From assembly GCF_019104945.1 (NCBI RefSeq), contig NZ_JAHRWW010000005.1, forward strand, positions 1 through 64,000: a stretch of 64,000 nt of DNA. The letters run 5' to 3'. Position numbers and translations under genes: made by a program. Below the pieces are notes generated by a model. The model was not told where the DNA came from. It saw only the letters and a list, made by a program, of their open reading frames with translations, and made no database searches. This document shows positions 16,781 through 26,534 of this stretch, piece after piece. The stretch's first letter is position 1, and each line of letters begins with the position of its first letter. This stretch comes from Thermomonas sp. Lineage in GTDB: Bacteria > Pseudomonadota > Gammaproteobacteria > Xanthomonadales > Xanthomonadaceae.

Positions 16781-17404
16781 TTAAGCGTTCTTGCTATAGG
16801 GCGAGGATCCGGCTTGCTTGCCAGACGACATAAACGGCGTGCTACCAGACGCATGGTCGGTGACATCACGCACGCCGGTGACCCCTGCTACTTTTTCCAG
16901 CAGCGTTTTCTCCACGCCTTGCTTTAGGGTGATATCCACCATGCTACAGCCGTGGCAGCCGCCGCCAAAATTCAGCAGCACCACACCTTCGGGAGTCACA
17001 TCACTCAGCGTGACATGGCCTTTGTGCATGGCGAGCTGCGGATTGATGTCGTTATCGATCACCCATTGCACACGTACCGGCAGCGGCTCGCCCGGCCCCG
17101 GCACCACGCCTTTAATTTTGGGTGCGCGAATTTGCAGCTGCCCGCCGGTGGCCTGCAGCTCATAATCAATCTCTGCATCTTCTAGGAAGGGCGCACTCGG
17201 CGCGTCAAGCCATAGCGTGAAGCCTTCGCAATCAATCGCCCATTCGTCGCCAGACAATTCATCCGGCTCGGAAAACTCCAGCCGCACGTCAGCGCGCGTT
17301 GTACCCGGATTCAACGCCGACAAACGCACCCCCAAACCGGGAATGGCCTCGCGCTGGATCAATTTACGGAAATGGGTTTTGGCGGTTTCAGAAATCCGGA
17401 TCAT
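16781..17404 (-). CDS. nfuA: Fe-S biogenesis protein NfuA
   Basis: A-type N-terminal domain plus Nfu motif [25 protein letters not shown]. Confidence 0.95.
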   Translation of the reverse strand: MIRISETAKTHFRKLIQREAIPGLGVRLSALNPGTTRADVRLEFSEPDELSGDEWAIDCEGFTLWLDAPSAPFLEDAEIDYELQATGGQLQIRAPKIKGVVPGPGEPLPVRVQWVIDNDINPQLAMHKGHVTLSDVTPEGVVLLNFGGGCHGCSMVDITLKQGVEKTLLEKVAGVTGVRDVTDHASGSTPFMSSGKQAGSSPYSKNA

Positions 17405-17473
17405 CTGGCTATTCTAACGAGCTGCGCAGGCGCATGCTTGCACCAAACGAAATTTCGCCTGAAGGAGCGCCCT

Positions 17474-17815
17474 ATGAATGATATGACCCCACTTGTCCAA
17501 GCGCACTGTATTCCGCGCAAAGGCCATGAACACCGACTCAGTGAGGCGCGAATTCGCGAACTTATGCCGCAAATTCAGGGCTGGGAGCTGGCTGAGAACG
17601 GGCATGTGCTCAGCAAAACGTTCACGTTCCCCGACTACTACCACACGATTTCATTCGTGAACGCCCTTGCCCATATCGCTAATCGCGAAGACCACCACCC
17701 TGACCTATCCGTACATTACGGGCGCTGCGTGGTGCACTTTTCCACCCACGATGTGGGCGGGCTAAGTGAGAACGATTTTATTTGCGCAGCGAAGGCGGAT
17801 CGCCTCAGCGAGTAA
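17474..17815 (+). CDS. phhB: Pterin-4a-carbinolamine dehydratase
   Basis: [53 protein letters not shown]. Confidence 0.93.
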   Translation: MNDMTPLVQAHCIPRKGHEHRLSEARIRELMPQIQGWELAENGHVLSKTFTFPDYYHTISFVNALAHIANREDHHPDLSVHYGRCVVHFSTHDVGGLSENDFICAAKADRLSE

Positions 17816-17824
17816 GCACAATTA

Positions 17825-17936
17825 GCGAACCGGGTGTCCATAGGGTGAGCCGACTCTCGGTGACATGGATGTCACCGAGAAGCCTACACGGACGTATTTA
17901 CGGCGTGTCGGAGCACCCTATGGGCACCCGGTTCGC
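17825..17936. repeat. Structured inverted-repeat element (MITE/REP-like), three stems
   Basis: Outer arms 17825-17847/17914-17936 (23 bp, one G-T mismatch); inner perfect palindrome 17855-17880; third short hairpin 17886-17908. Confidence 0.8.
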
Positions 17937-17941
17937 GCGCA

Positions 17942-18907
17942 CTATGCCAACCGATCAAGCACCTCAATCAACTCCGGCACCAGCGGCGCATTGAGCGAAT
18001 ATGGGGTCTTGCCGTCATCCAGTGCAAACTCTAGCGTGGACGCGTGCAAAAACAGGCGCTTAAGGCCTACCTGCTCACGAAGCCGCTTGTTCGCGGCAAG
18101 ATCGCCATATTTATCGTCACCCGCCACCGGGTGGCCGATATGCTGGGCGTGCACACGAATTTGGTGGGTACGGCCTGTTTCGATATGGATCTCGCAATAG
18201 CTCTGTCCGCCGCGCCGTTCCAAGAGCTTGAAATGACTGGTCGAGGGCTTGCCCGCCTCATTTACCTGCACATGCCGCTCGCCGCCTTGGCGCAAGCCAA
18301 CATGCAGCGGCGCCTCCACACTCATCGTACCCGATGGCATACGTCCCACAAGCAGCGCTAAATAGCGCTTTTCGATGCCAGATCCATGATCTTCACGCAG
18401 TAATCGCTGAAGTTCCGATAGCGCCGAACGTTTTTTAGACAGCACCAGCAGCCCCGAAGTATCCCGATCCAAGCGATGCACCAGCTCTAAATTGTCGTTC
18501 GGGCGCAGCGCACGCATCGATTCGATCACGCCAAATGAAATCCCGCTACCGCCGTGGCTGGCAATTCCCGAAGGCTTATTGATAGCCAGCAAACGCGCAT
18601 CTTCAAAAACAATCGAAGCATCCAGCGCCGACAGTAGGCCTTTGGGCGGCAAACGTCCGGCATCTTGCGCCGATTCAATACGAACTGGCGGAATTCTCAC
18701 CTCATCTCCCGCTTCCAACTTACGCTCAGCTTTTGCCCGCCCACCGTTGACGCGCACCTGCCCGCTGCGCACCAGCTTATAAATCAGGCTGCGCGGCGCG
18801 CCCTTGAGTTGACCAAGCAAAAAGTTATCTAAACGCTGCCCAGCGCGATCTTCTGGTACCTGAACGGTGCGCGCACCTTGCTGAATGGGGGATGGTTGCT
18901 GTGTCAT
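17942..18907 (-). CDS. rluC: 23S rRNA pseudouridine synthase RluC
   Basis: S4-like domain then ELVHRLDRDTSGLLVLSKK; divergent from rne. Confidence 0.92.
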   Translation of the reverse strand: MTQQPSPIQQGARTVQVPEDRAGQRLDNFLLGQLKGAPRSLIYKLVRSGQVRVNGGRAKAERKLEAGDEVRIPPVRIESAQDAGRLPPKGLLSALDASIVFEDARLLAINKPSGIASHGGSGISFGVIESMRALRPNDNLELVHRLDRDTSGLLVLSKKRSALSELQRLLREDHGSGIEKRYLALLVGRMPSGTMSVEAPLHVGLRQGGERHVQVNEAGKPSTSHFKLLERRGGQSYCEIHIETGRTHQIRVHAQHIGHPVAGDDKYGDLAANKRLREQVGLKRLFLHASTLEFALDDGKTPYSLNAPLVPELIEVLDRLA

Positions 18908-19353
18908 TTCTGTCTGATCTGTTACACTCGGGGGGCAATGCAAAGGTTTGATTTCTCAGGAAGTACCGGGCAGTCACTTGCTCAATTGGCCGAAAGCCAG
19001 CCTTCCTGACGAGCCCCGCTGCAGTGTCGTTGCCACCACCCTCGGGGTGGACATGTTAACGGCTGCGCGGCAAGCCTGCCCATTGTCGGCTCACGCCGTG
19101 ACTTTACCCGTTGAACAACGCCCCGCGTGACAGCGCCTTGCCTCGAGCATTGGCGCTGGCCACCGGCCCAGCAACACTCAAATAAACAAGGAACAAGCGC
19201 TCCCGCGGCTCGCCGTGGTGTGGCAGCGCTGGAAAACGAGAGAGCTGCACAGCTCGCGCATGGCGCAGCTGCGCGCTTGCGGTATCCAGAGGCGAAAGCC
19301 CCATGGTGTTCCGCGCACGCCCTTACCGGTGGAGCGCATAAAGGAACTCAACA

Positions 19354-22245
19354 ATGAAGCGAATGCTCATCAACGCAACGCAGGCAGAAGAACTGCGCGT
19401 GGCCATTGTCGATGGTCAAAACCTGTACGACATCGATATTGAACAGCCCTCCAAAGACAACAAAAAATCCAATATCTACAAAGGCCGCATCACGCGTTTA
19501 GAGCCTTCGCTAGAGGCCGCTTTCGTGGAATACGGCGCAGGCCGTCATGGCTTTTTGCCGCTAAAAGAAATTTCCAAAGATTATTTCCAAGCAGGCACCG
19601 ACCACCACAAATCCACCATCAAAGAACTTTTGCGCGAAGGCCAAGAGGTGGTGGTGCAGGTAGATAAAGAAGAGCGCGGCAATAAGGGCGCAGCGCTCAC
19701 CACGTTCATCTCGCTGGCCGGCCGCTACATGGTGCTAATGCCGAACTCGCCAACCGCGGGTGGCGTTTCGCGTCGCATTGAAGGCGATGACCGCGCCGAG
19801 CTCAAGCGCGCGATGGACTCGCTCAACATTCCCGACGACATGGGCGTGATCATCCGCACCGCTGGCGTGGGCCGCGACGCGGAAGAGCTGCAGTGGGACC
19901 TCGACTACCTGCTTAGTATCTGGCGCGCGATTACCGATGTTGCGCTGACCAAGCCCGCACCGTTTTTGATCTATCAAGAAAGCCGCCTGATCGTGCGCGC
20001 CCTGCGCGACTACATGCGCAGCGACATCGGCGAAATCTTGGTGGACACCCCGGAGATGTACGCCGAAGCGTTGGAGTTTGTTGAGCAGGTGATGCCGCAC
20101 AACAAGCGCAAGCTCAAGCACTACACCGACGACACCCCACTGTTCAACCGCTTCCAGATCGAATCGCAGATCGAATCGGCCTATGAGCGTACCGTACGTC
20201 TGCCCTCCGGTGGCGCGCTGGTGATCGACCAGACCGAAGCGTTGACCGCGATCGACGTGAACTCGGCGCGCGCGACCAAAGGCGGCGATATTGAAGAAAC
20301 CGCGTTCAATACCAACTTAGAAGCCGCCGAAGAAGTAGCACGCCAACTGCGCCTGCGCGATCTTGGCGGGCTAGTGGTGATCGACTTTATCGACATGGCC
20401 AGCAACAAGCACCAGCGCGACGTTGAAAATCGCCTGCAAAACGCACTGAAGTACGACCGTGCGCGCGTGCAGATCGGCCGTATTTCGCGCTTCGGTTTGT
20501 TGGAAATGAGCCGCCAACGCCTGCGCAATAGCTTGGGCGAGGCCAGCCAAATCGTCTGCCCACGTTGCGAAGGCCACGGCCGCATGCGTTCGATCGAATC
20601 GCTGAGCCTATCGATCATTCGTGTCGCCGAAGAACACGCGATGAAGGACAACACCGGGCAAGTGCTGGTGCAGGCCCCGGTGGAAATCGCCAACTTCCTG
20701 CTCAACGAAAAGCGCGCCGCGCTGCGTGAAATCGAACAACGTCACAATGCGCCCATCGTGATCGTGGCGGATGAACAGCTGCATAGCCCGCACTATGAAG
20801 TAACGCGTATCCGCGAAAATGAGATGGGCGAAGAAACAGCGAAGCCCAGCTATCAGCGCGGCACGCCGCGCCGGTTGAATACGATTGCGCTCACCAAAGA
20901 GCAGTTGAACATTCCGCCGCCTGCCGTGACTAAGGTGACACCGGCCAACCCGGCACCGCTGCGCGAGCCCAAGCCGATGCCGCAGGAAACCACGCAAGAA
21001 GCTCCGGCCTTTACGCACCACGCGTCCCCCGCTCAGCCCTCCGGCGTGATCGGCTGGCTGCGCGGCCTGTTTGGTGCGGCTCCTGCTGCAACACCGGCAC
21101 CAGTAGCGCAACCGCGCGACGCTGGCAACGGACGCCGTGATGAGCGCGGCAACCGCCGAAACGACCGTAATAACCGCGACGCACGCCGCGATGACAACCG
21201 TCAGCGCAACGAGCAGCAGCAAAAACAAAAGCAAAAACAACAGCAGCAGCAATCGCAAAAGCAGGAGCGCCCAGAGAAGCAAGAAAAACAGGCGCAACAG
21301 CCCAAGCAAGATCGGCAGGCACAGCCCCAGCAAAAGCAGCAGCAAGAACGCCCTGCGCAGCAGCAAAAGCAGGCGCAGCCGCAGCGTAACGAACAGCCGC
21401 AGCGTCAAGAGCGCCCTGCGCAGCAGCCCAAACAAGAGCGTCAAGAGCGACAGGACAAGTCAGCACCGCAAAAGCAGGCCGCTGTACAACGCCCACAGAG
21501 CGAAGAGATTGCGCCAGTAACCGCGATTGTTGCTACCGCCGCTACAGCAGTGGTGGCTGCACCCATCGCGACGCCCGCACCTGCGCATGACGCTCCTGTT
21601 CAAGATACGCCGCAGGCGCAGCTCACGGCGCATGAAGAGCCGCACTTCATCGTTGACCCTGAAGTGGTGAGCGATGAGCCTTTAGCGCAGACTGACGACA
21701 CGCAGTCCACCGACAGCAACGGCAAGCGCCGTCGCGGCCGTCGCGGTGGGCGTCGTCGTCGTCGTAATGGCAACGAGACCACCGGGCTTGCCGATGACGC
21801 GCTCGAGCATGACGATGCATTGGACACAGTGCTAATTGCTGAATCCACGGCTACTCAGCCCGAGTTCGATTTTGATGACATCACGCCGTTGTCCATCACT
21901 TCAACAGCGCCCACCGCGCAGCCACAAACCGAATCACTCCCCCCAGTGGATAGTGCAACGGCCACCGCTGCTGTTGAAGTCAGTGCTCCAGCTCCAGCTC
22001 CAGCTCCAGCTCCAGCTCCGGCTCCGACTCCGGCCCCACAGGCCGCGGTCAAGCCACCGGTACAGCCGGTACGCGGCCTATTTGAAATGCCGGTCAGCCA
22101 CGGTATCAGCAAGCCGATCGTGCATATCGCCGCGCCTGCACCCGTTGCGCCAACACCGGCACCAACACCTACAGCTGAGGACCCAGAAGCCTCCGCACCG
22201 GCTTTTGAAGAAGAACCCGCCGCCAAGCCCAGCCACGACAGCTAA
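19354..22245 (+). CDS. rne: Ribonuclease E
   Basis: [52 protein letters not shown], Gln/Arg/Pro-rich C-terminal half. Confidence 0.97.
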   Translation: MKRMLINATQAEELRVAIVDGQNLYDIDIEQPSKDNKKSNIYKGRITRLEPSLEAAFVEYGAGRHGFLPLKEISKDYFQAGTDHHKSTIKELLREGQEVVVQVDKEERGNKGAALTTFISLAGRYMVLMPNSPTAGGVSRRIEGDDRAELKRAMDSLNIPDDMGVIIRTAGVGRDAEELQWDLDYLLSIWRAITDVALTKPAPFLIYQESRLIVRALRDYMRSDIGEILVDTPEMYAEALEFVEQVMPHNKRKLKHYTDDTPLFNRFQIESQIESAYERTVRLPSGGALVIDQTEALTAIDVNSARATKGGDIEETAFNTNLEAAEEVARQLRLRDLGGLVVIDFIDMASNKHQRDVENRLQNALKYDRARVQIGRISRFGLLEMSRQRLRNSLGEASQIVCPRCEGHGRMRSIESLSLSIIRVAEEHAMKDNTGQVLVQAPVEIANFLLNEKRAALREIEQRHNAPIVIVADEQLHSPHYEVTRIRENEMGEETAKPSYQRGTPRRLNTIALTKEQLNIPPPAVTKVTPANPAPLREPKPMPQETTQEAPAFTHHASPAQPSGVIGWLRGLFGAAPAATPAPVAQPRDAGNGRRDERGNRRNDRNNRDARRDDNRQRNEQQQKQKQKQQQQQSQKQERPEKQEKQAQQPKQDRQAQPQQKQQQERPAQQQKQAQPQRNEQPQRQERPAQQPKQERQERQDKSAPQKQAAVQRPQSEEIAPVTAIVATAATAVVAAPIATPAPAHDAPVQDTPQAQLTAHEEPHFIVDPEVVSDEPLAQTDDTQSTDSNGKRRRGRRGGRRRRRNGNETTGLADDALEHDDALDTVLIAESTATQPEFDFDDITPLSITSTAPTAQPQTESLPPVDSATATAAVEVSAPAPAPAPAPAPAPTPAPQAAVKPPVQPVRGLFEMPVSHGISKPIVHIAAPAPVAPTPAPTPTAEDPEASAPAFEEEPAAKPSHDS
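21985..22032 (+). repeat. Hexanucleotide microsatellite (GCTCCA/G)n coding Ala-Pro repeats in rne
   Basis: GCTCCA x5, GCTCCG x2, ACTCCG. Confidence 0.95.
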
Positions 22246-22260
22246 GGCTAAAGCACAGCA

Positions 22261-22290
22261 CGCCGCACCTGTTATGCAACAGGTGCGGCG
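22261..22290. terminator. Strong hairpin between convergent rne and response regulator
   Basis: CGCCGCACCTGTT-ATGC-AACAGGTGCGGCG, 13-bp perfect stem. Confidence 0.65.
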
Positions 22291-22305
22291 GTGCGATGAG
22301 TTTTG

Positions 22306-22959
22306 TTAGTGCATCGCCTGCGCGGGATCGATCAACCCATACTGCGTAGCTAGGCGCGCAAGTGCGATGTTGTCGTGAATACCGAGCTTGTCGAATAAAC
22401 GCGTTTTGTGCGTGTTGACCGTTTTGGCACTTAGACTCAGCTGCTTGGCAATCGCCTCTTGTCGCAGGCCTTTGTTCAGCAGCAGAGCGACCTCTAGCTC
22501 GCGCGGCGTTAGCGTATCAAATGGCGACTCGGCATTCCCCTGCAGCCTTGCAAGGGCAAGCCCTTGAGCAATCGTGCTGGATAAATACTTTTTCCCACGT
22601 GCCACGTCACGCACAGCCTGAATCAACTCTGCGGCGTCGCACGCTTTGCCCACATAGCCAAACGCACCGGCCTCCAGCAAGCGCCGTGGCATAGGGCCAT
22701 CTTCCAATACAGACACTGCTATCACGCGCGTATTGTGATCGCCGCGCACAATGCGCTCGGTCAGCTCCAGCCCGCTTAACCCCGGCAGGTGCAGATCACA
22801 GAGCACAACATCAGGAACGAGCTTACGAATTAAAGGCAGGGCCACTTCCGCGCTATCGGCTTCCCCTACGACCTCGATATCGCCTTCTGCCCCAAGGATC
22901 ATACGAAAGCCGGTGCGCACCAAGGCATGATCGTCGACGATAAACACTTTGATGCTCAT
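22306..22959 (-). CDS. GacA/UvrY-like LuxR-family response regulator
   Basis: REC domain VFIVDDHALVRTGFRMIL; SPFDTLTPRELEVALLLNKGLRQEAIAKQLSLSAKTVNTHKTRLFDKLGI. Confidence 0.9.
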   Translation of the reverse strand: MSIKVFIVDDHALVRTGFRMILGAEGDIEVVGEADSAEVALPLIRKLVPDVVLCDLHLPGLSGLELTERIVRGDHNTRVIAVSVLEDGPMPRRLLEAGAFGYVGKACDAAELIQAVRDVARGKKYLSSTIAQGLALARLQGNAESPFDTLTPRELEVALLLNKGLRQEAIAKQLSLSAKTVNTHKTRLFDKLGIHDNIALARLATQYGLIDPAQAMH

Positions 22960-23061
22960 TTCTTACTCCCCAAGAAACTGTGCACAAGGTACCGTTTGCC
23001 TGTGCGGGTTCCAAGCAGAGTTTGGCGCGGCAGTCATTCGGATAATTCCTAGTCTATGCTT

Positions 23062-26000
23062 TTAAGTAATAACGCCGCGGGTGGTCAGCAGGCGATCCAG
23101 CATGGATTTTAACGCGAGAGGGCGCAACGGCTTACTCAGCAATGGCAGCCCTGCTTCTTGCGCTGCACTGCGCACCGTTCCGGTTTGATCTGCGCTTAGC
23201 AGCATACAGGGCGGCGGCATGTAGCGCTCGCTCAGCCGTGTATAAAGCGCGATGCCATCATCACCATCGTCAAGATGATAATCAAATATCCATAGATCGA
23301 ACTGAGCCTGTCCTAGCGCAAGTTCGGCCCCCTGTTGCCCGTCGGCCACGGCCACCGCGCAGCCCCAGCCCCGCAAGAGAAGCGCTAAAGCGTCACGCGC
23401 CATGGCTTCGTTATCCACCACTAACACCCGCTTTCCTGAAAGCCCGCGCTGCGCCGCATACTGCACATCAGGTGCGCGGCTGCGCGGCACCGAAACGGCA
23501 AACATGCTGCCGCTGCCGAGTACGCTTTTCAGCTCTACGCTGGTTTCCAACAACTCGGTGATACGCTTGGCTATCGCAAGACCCAGCCCCAAACCTTGCC
23601 CGCTGCTCTCATCACCACGACGGAATTCTTCAAAGATCGCCGCTTGTTGCGATGCCTCGATACCTGGCCCGCTATCGTGAACTTCAATACGTAGTTGCTT
23701 CCCTGCGCGCCGTACACCCAGTAACACACTGCCCTGATGCGTATAGCGCAGCGCATTGGCCAAAAAATTCTGCAATACCCGCCGCAAGAGCTGCGGATCG
23801 CTACGCACCCATACACGCACCGGCACGTAACGCAGGCGCAGGCCGCGCTCTGCAGCAATCGCGCGAAACTGTTCCACTAATGGGTCAAGTACGTCGGCCA
23901 GTGGGAAGGCACGAATCTCCGGCACAAGCCCACCCGCCTCTAGGCGCGACATATCAAGCAATGTGCCTAAAAGATCGGTTGTTGCATCAAGCGCCGATGA
24001 AATTTGCCGCGCCAATTCTTTTTGCTCACCGCCACTACGCTGCTGTAACGCATCGGTGAGCAGATGCGCAGCGTGCAGCGGTTGCAAGAGATCGTGCCCA
24101 ATTGCTGCAAGAAAGCGGCTTTTGGCATCGTTAGCATGTTCGGCCTCACGCTTAGCCGCTTCCAATAGTGCGGTGCGCTCCACAACGCGTTGTTCCAGTG
24201 TTTCATTCACGCGCTTCAAACCAACTTCAGCCTGTCGAAACGCGGTCACATCGGTAAACGTCGCCACAAAACCGCCGCCCGGCATCGGGTTGCCGCGAAT
24301 CTCAACGATGCTACCGTCATTGAAAACACGTTCCGACAAATGCGGTGAACCCGTGCGCATATGCGCCAAGCGCCGTTCCAAGGCAGAACTATCTTTCTCT
24401 GGATCAATGCCCGCGATCTCACGCAGTGCCCATTTGGAGGCCTCAGCAATGGGCATGCCCACGCGCAGCATGCCCTTGGGATAGCCCAGCAATTCTTCAT
24501 AGCGCCGGTTCCACGCCACAAGATGCAGCTCAGCGTCCACCACGCTGATTCCCTGGCTCATGTTCTCCAGCGCTGCTTCCAACACGCGTTGATTGAAGCG
24601 CAGATCTTGAGAAGCTTCATCGAGAATCGTGGCAACGGTGTCGAAATCTGCACCGCGCTGCCCAGCTTCTTCAGAATCGCGCCGCGCGGCATCAAGCAAC
24701 AGGCGCGCCGAGGCGCTACCCAATACGGCGGCCAGCTCGTGCTCCAAACGCAATTCAAAACGTGCTGGAACCGGCCCTACCAAGGGCGCAAAATGAAGCA
24801 ATTCATCCACCCGCTGTGCAGGCAAAAAACGCCGTCCGGCGCTGCGCAGCCGCGCAAGATCGGCCCCACCCATTTCTCGCGACTGTGTGCCAACACCCAT
24901 GCCGCTTAGCAACAGCGTCACCGCCGTTCCCATAAACAGACTGACACCAACCGCGCGCCCTACCCGGCTCCATCCAGTCAAACCAAAGATCGCGTCAGGA
25001 GCCAACCAGCCTAGCTCCAATGGCCCCGATTGTAGCCATGCGGGCCCCGCACCATTGGCGCTTAACAACAGCGGCACCAGCATCACCCACGCCCACGCGA
25101 GAAACGCCGCAAGTACACCTATCGTGGCCGCAAACGGCGGTGTTTTGGGCCGCCATACGGCAAACCCCAACGCGGGTACCAAGGTAGCAAGCGCTGAAAA
25201 CGACACCGCACCAACGTCGGCCAGTGCTTCGCTTCCGCTTACCAAGCGCGCATAGGCCCAGCCAAGCAGCATGATGACCAAGATACCGCCACGCCGCAGC
25301 AGCAAGATATCGCCACGATGATCGTCTTCCCGTCCACCAGCCCACGCGCTGCGCAACAGGCCCGGCGCAAACCAGTGGTTGCCGATCATCAGGCTTAGGG
25401 TGAGCGTGCTGACGATCACCATACCCGTTGCTGCACTTAGCCCACCCAAAAACACCAGCAGCGCAATACCGCGCTGCCCTTCGACAAGCGGCAATGCCAG
25501 CGCAAACATATCGGTGGGCACATCATTACCCAGCAGCGCCGCTCCTGCACGCGCGAGCGGCAAGGTAGGTAGGGCAATTAGCAGGAGATAGAGTGGGAAC
25601 TGCCAGCGTGCTGTGCGCATATCGGCTTCATCGCGGCATTCCACAACGCCTACGTGAAATTGATGCGGCATGATAAACATCGCCATCGCGCCCAAGATTA
25701 CCAGCGGCATAAAGCCGCCTGCAGGCTGCGTGGAAACGGGTTCTATCTCAGGCAAACCGCTCAAACCAAGCCACACAAACGCGCCAAGTGCCAACATCGC
25801 CACCAGCTTGAAGAGTGACTCAAACGCCAGCGCCAGCACTAACCCACGGTTATGTTCTGCAGCACTGACACGTCGTGTACCAAATAAAATGGCAAATGCG
25901 GCCATCGCCAGCGCCACATAGAGAGAGCCATCGCGCCACAGTGGTGGTATATCTGCATCGGCCGCCGCCGCCCCCACGGTGACCGTAGCAAGGCTCATGG

Positions 26001-26430
26001 TGATCGCCTGCAACTGCAAGGCGATATAAGGAACAAGCCCAAGCACTGCAACCAAGGTCACCACGGCCGCAAGCCAAGCATTCTTCCCCAAGCGCGTGGC
26101 AATGAGGTCTGCTAGCGACGTGGCGTTACTTTCTCTGGCCAACCGCACCAGCCGCGCCATTAGCATCACGGCCAATGTGTAAAACAAAATAGCACCGACA
26201 AATGTGGGAGGAAGCGGCCAGCCATAACGCGCGGCTTGGGTCACCGTACCGTAGAACGTCCACGTTGTGCAGTGCACTGCCAGCGACAAAGCGTACACAT
26301 GCCGCCATTGTTTCGCCAAAACATTAGGGTGGCGTTCGGCATAGAGCGCCGTACCAAACAGCAAGCCCAGCCACAGCAGCGCAGCCGCAACGACTGCCGT
26401 AATGCTTAGCACGGCAGCCCCCTCAGCCAT
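23062..26430 (-). CDS. Hybrid sensor histidine kinase with N-terminal sodium/solute-symporter-like module (PutP/CbrA-like)
   Basis: ~13 TM N-terminus, PAS (EALLENMSQGISVVD-like), HisKA FLAAIGHDLLQPLHAAHLLTDAL, HATPase GQGLGLGLAIAKRI, C-terminal REC DLWIFDYHLDDGDDG. Confidence 0.9.
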   Translation of the reverse strand: MAEGAAVLSITAVVAAALLWLGLLFGTALYAERHPNVLAKQWRHVYALSLAVHCTTWTFYGTVTQAARYGWPLPPTFVGAILFYTLAVMLMARLVRLARESNATSLADLIATRLGKNAWLAAVVTLVAVLGLVPYIALQLQAITMSLATVTVGAAAADADIPPLWRDGSLYVALAMAAFAILFGTRRVSAAEHNRGLVLALAFESLFKLVAMLALGAFVWLGLSGLPEIEPVSTQPAGGFMPLVILGAMAMFIMPHQFHVGVVECRDEADMRTARWQFPLYLLLIALPTLPLARAGAALLGNDVPTDMFALALPLVEGQRGIALLVFLGGLSAATGMVIVSTLTLSLMIGNHWFAPGLLRSAWAGGREDDHRGDILLLRRGGILVIMLLGWAYARLVSGSEALADVGAVSFSALATLVPALGFAVWRPKTPPFAATIGVLAAFLAWAWVMLVPLLLSANGAGPAWLQSGPLELGWLAPDAIFGLTGWSRVGRAVGVSLFMGTAVTLLLSGMGVGTQSREMGGADLARLRSAGRRFLPAQRVDELLHFAPLVGPVPARFELRLEHELAAVLGSASARLLLDAARRDSEEAGQRGADFDTVATILDEASQDLRFNQRVLEAALENMSQGISVVDAELHLVAWNRRYEELLGYPKGMLRVGMPIAEASKWALREIAGIDPEKDSSALERRLAHMRTGSPHLSERVFNDGSIVEIRGNPMPGGGFVATFTDVTAFRQAEVGLKRVNETLEQRVVERTALLEAAKREAEHANDAKSRFLAAIGHDLLQPLHAAHLLTDALQQRSGGEQKELARQISSALDATTDLLGTLLDMSRLEAGGLVPEIRAFPLADVLDPLVEQFRAIAAERGLRLRYVPVRVWVRSDPQLLRRVLQNFLANALRYTHQGSVLLGVRRAGKQLRIEVHDSGPGIEASQQAAIFEEFRRGDESSGQGLGLGLAIAKRITELLETSVELKSVLGSGSMFAVSVPRSRAPDVQYAAQRGLSGKRVLVVDNEAMARDALALLLRGWGCAVAVADGQQGAELALGQAQFDLWIFDYHLDDGDDGIALYTRLSERYMPPPCMLLSADQTGTVRSAAQEAGLPLLSKPLRPLALKSMLDRLLTTRGVIT

Positions 26431-26482
26431 GGGGTTGTGAATTCAATATGCGCATCGTTGCTCATCTATGGCGAGCATAACG

Positions 26483-26508
26483 CGACGGCGGGCATTTGCC
26501 CGCCGTCG
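26483..26508. terminator. Hairpin downstream of the TonB receptor gene, terminator candidate without a clear U-tract
   Basis: CGACGGCGGGC-ATTT-GCCCGCCGTCG. Confidence 0.45.
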
Positions 26509-26534
26509 GATGACACTAACCACCATTTATTCGG

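Noticed and set aside
20608-21444. 278-aa minus-strand ORF (Leu-rich) within rne
   Set aside because: Antisense of the Gln-rich CAG/CAA tract gives poly-Leu; overlaps a confident rne CDS and has no family resemblance.
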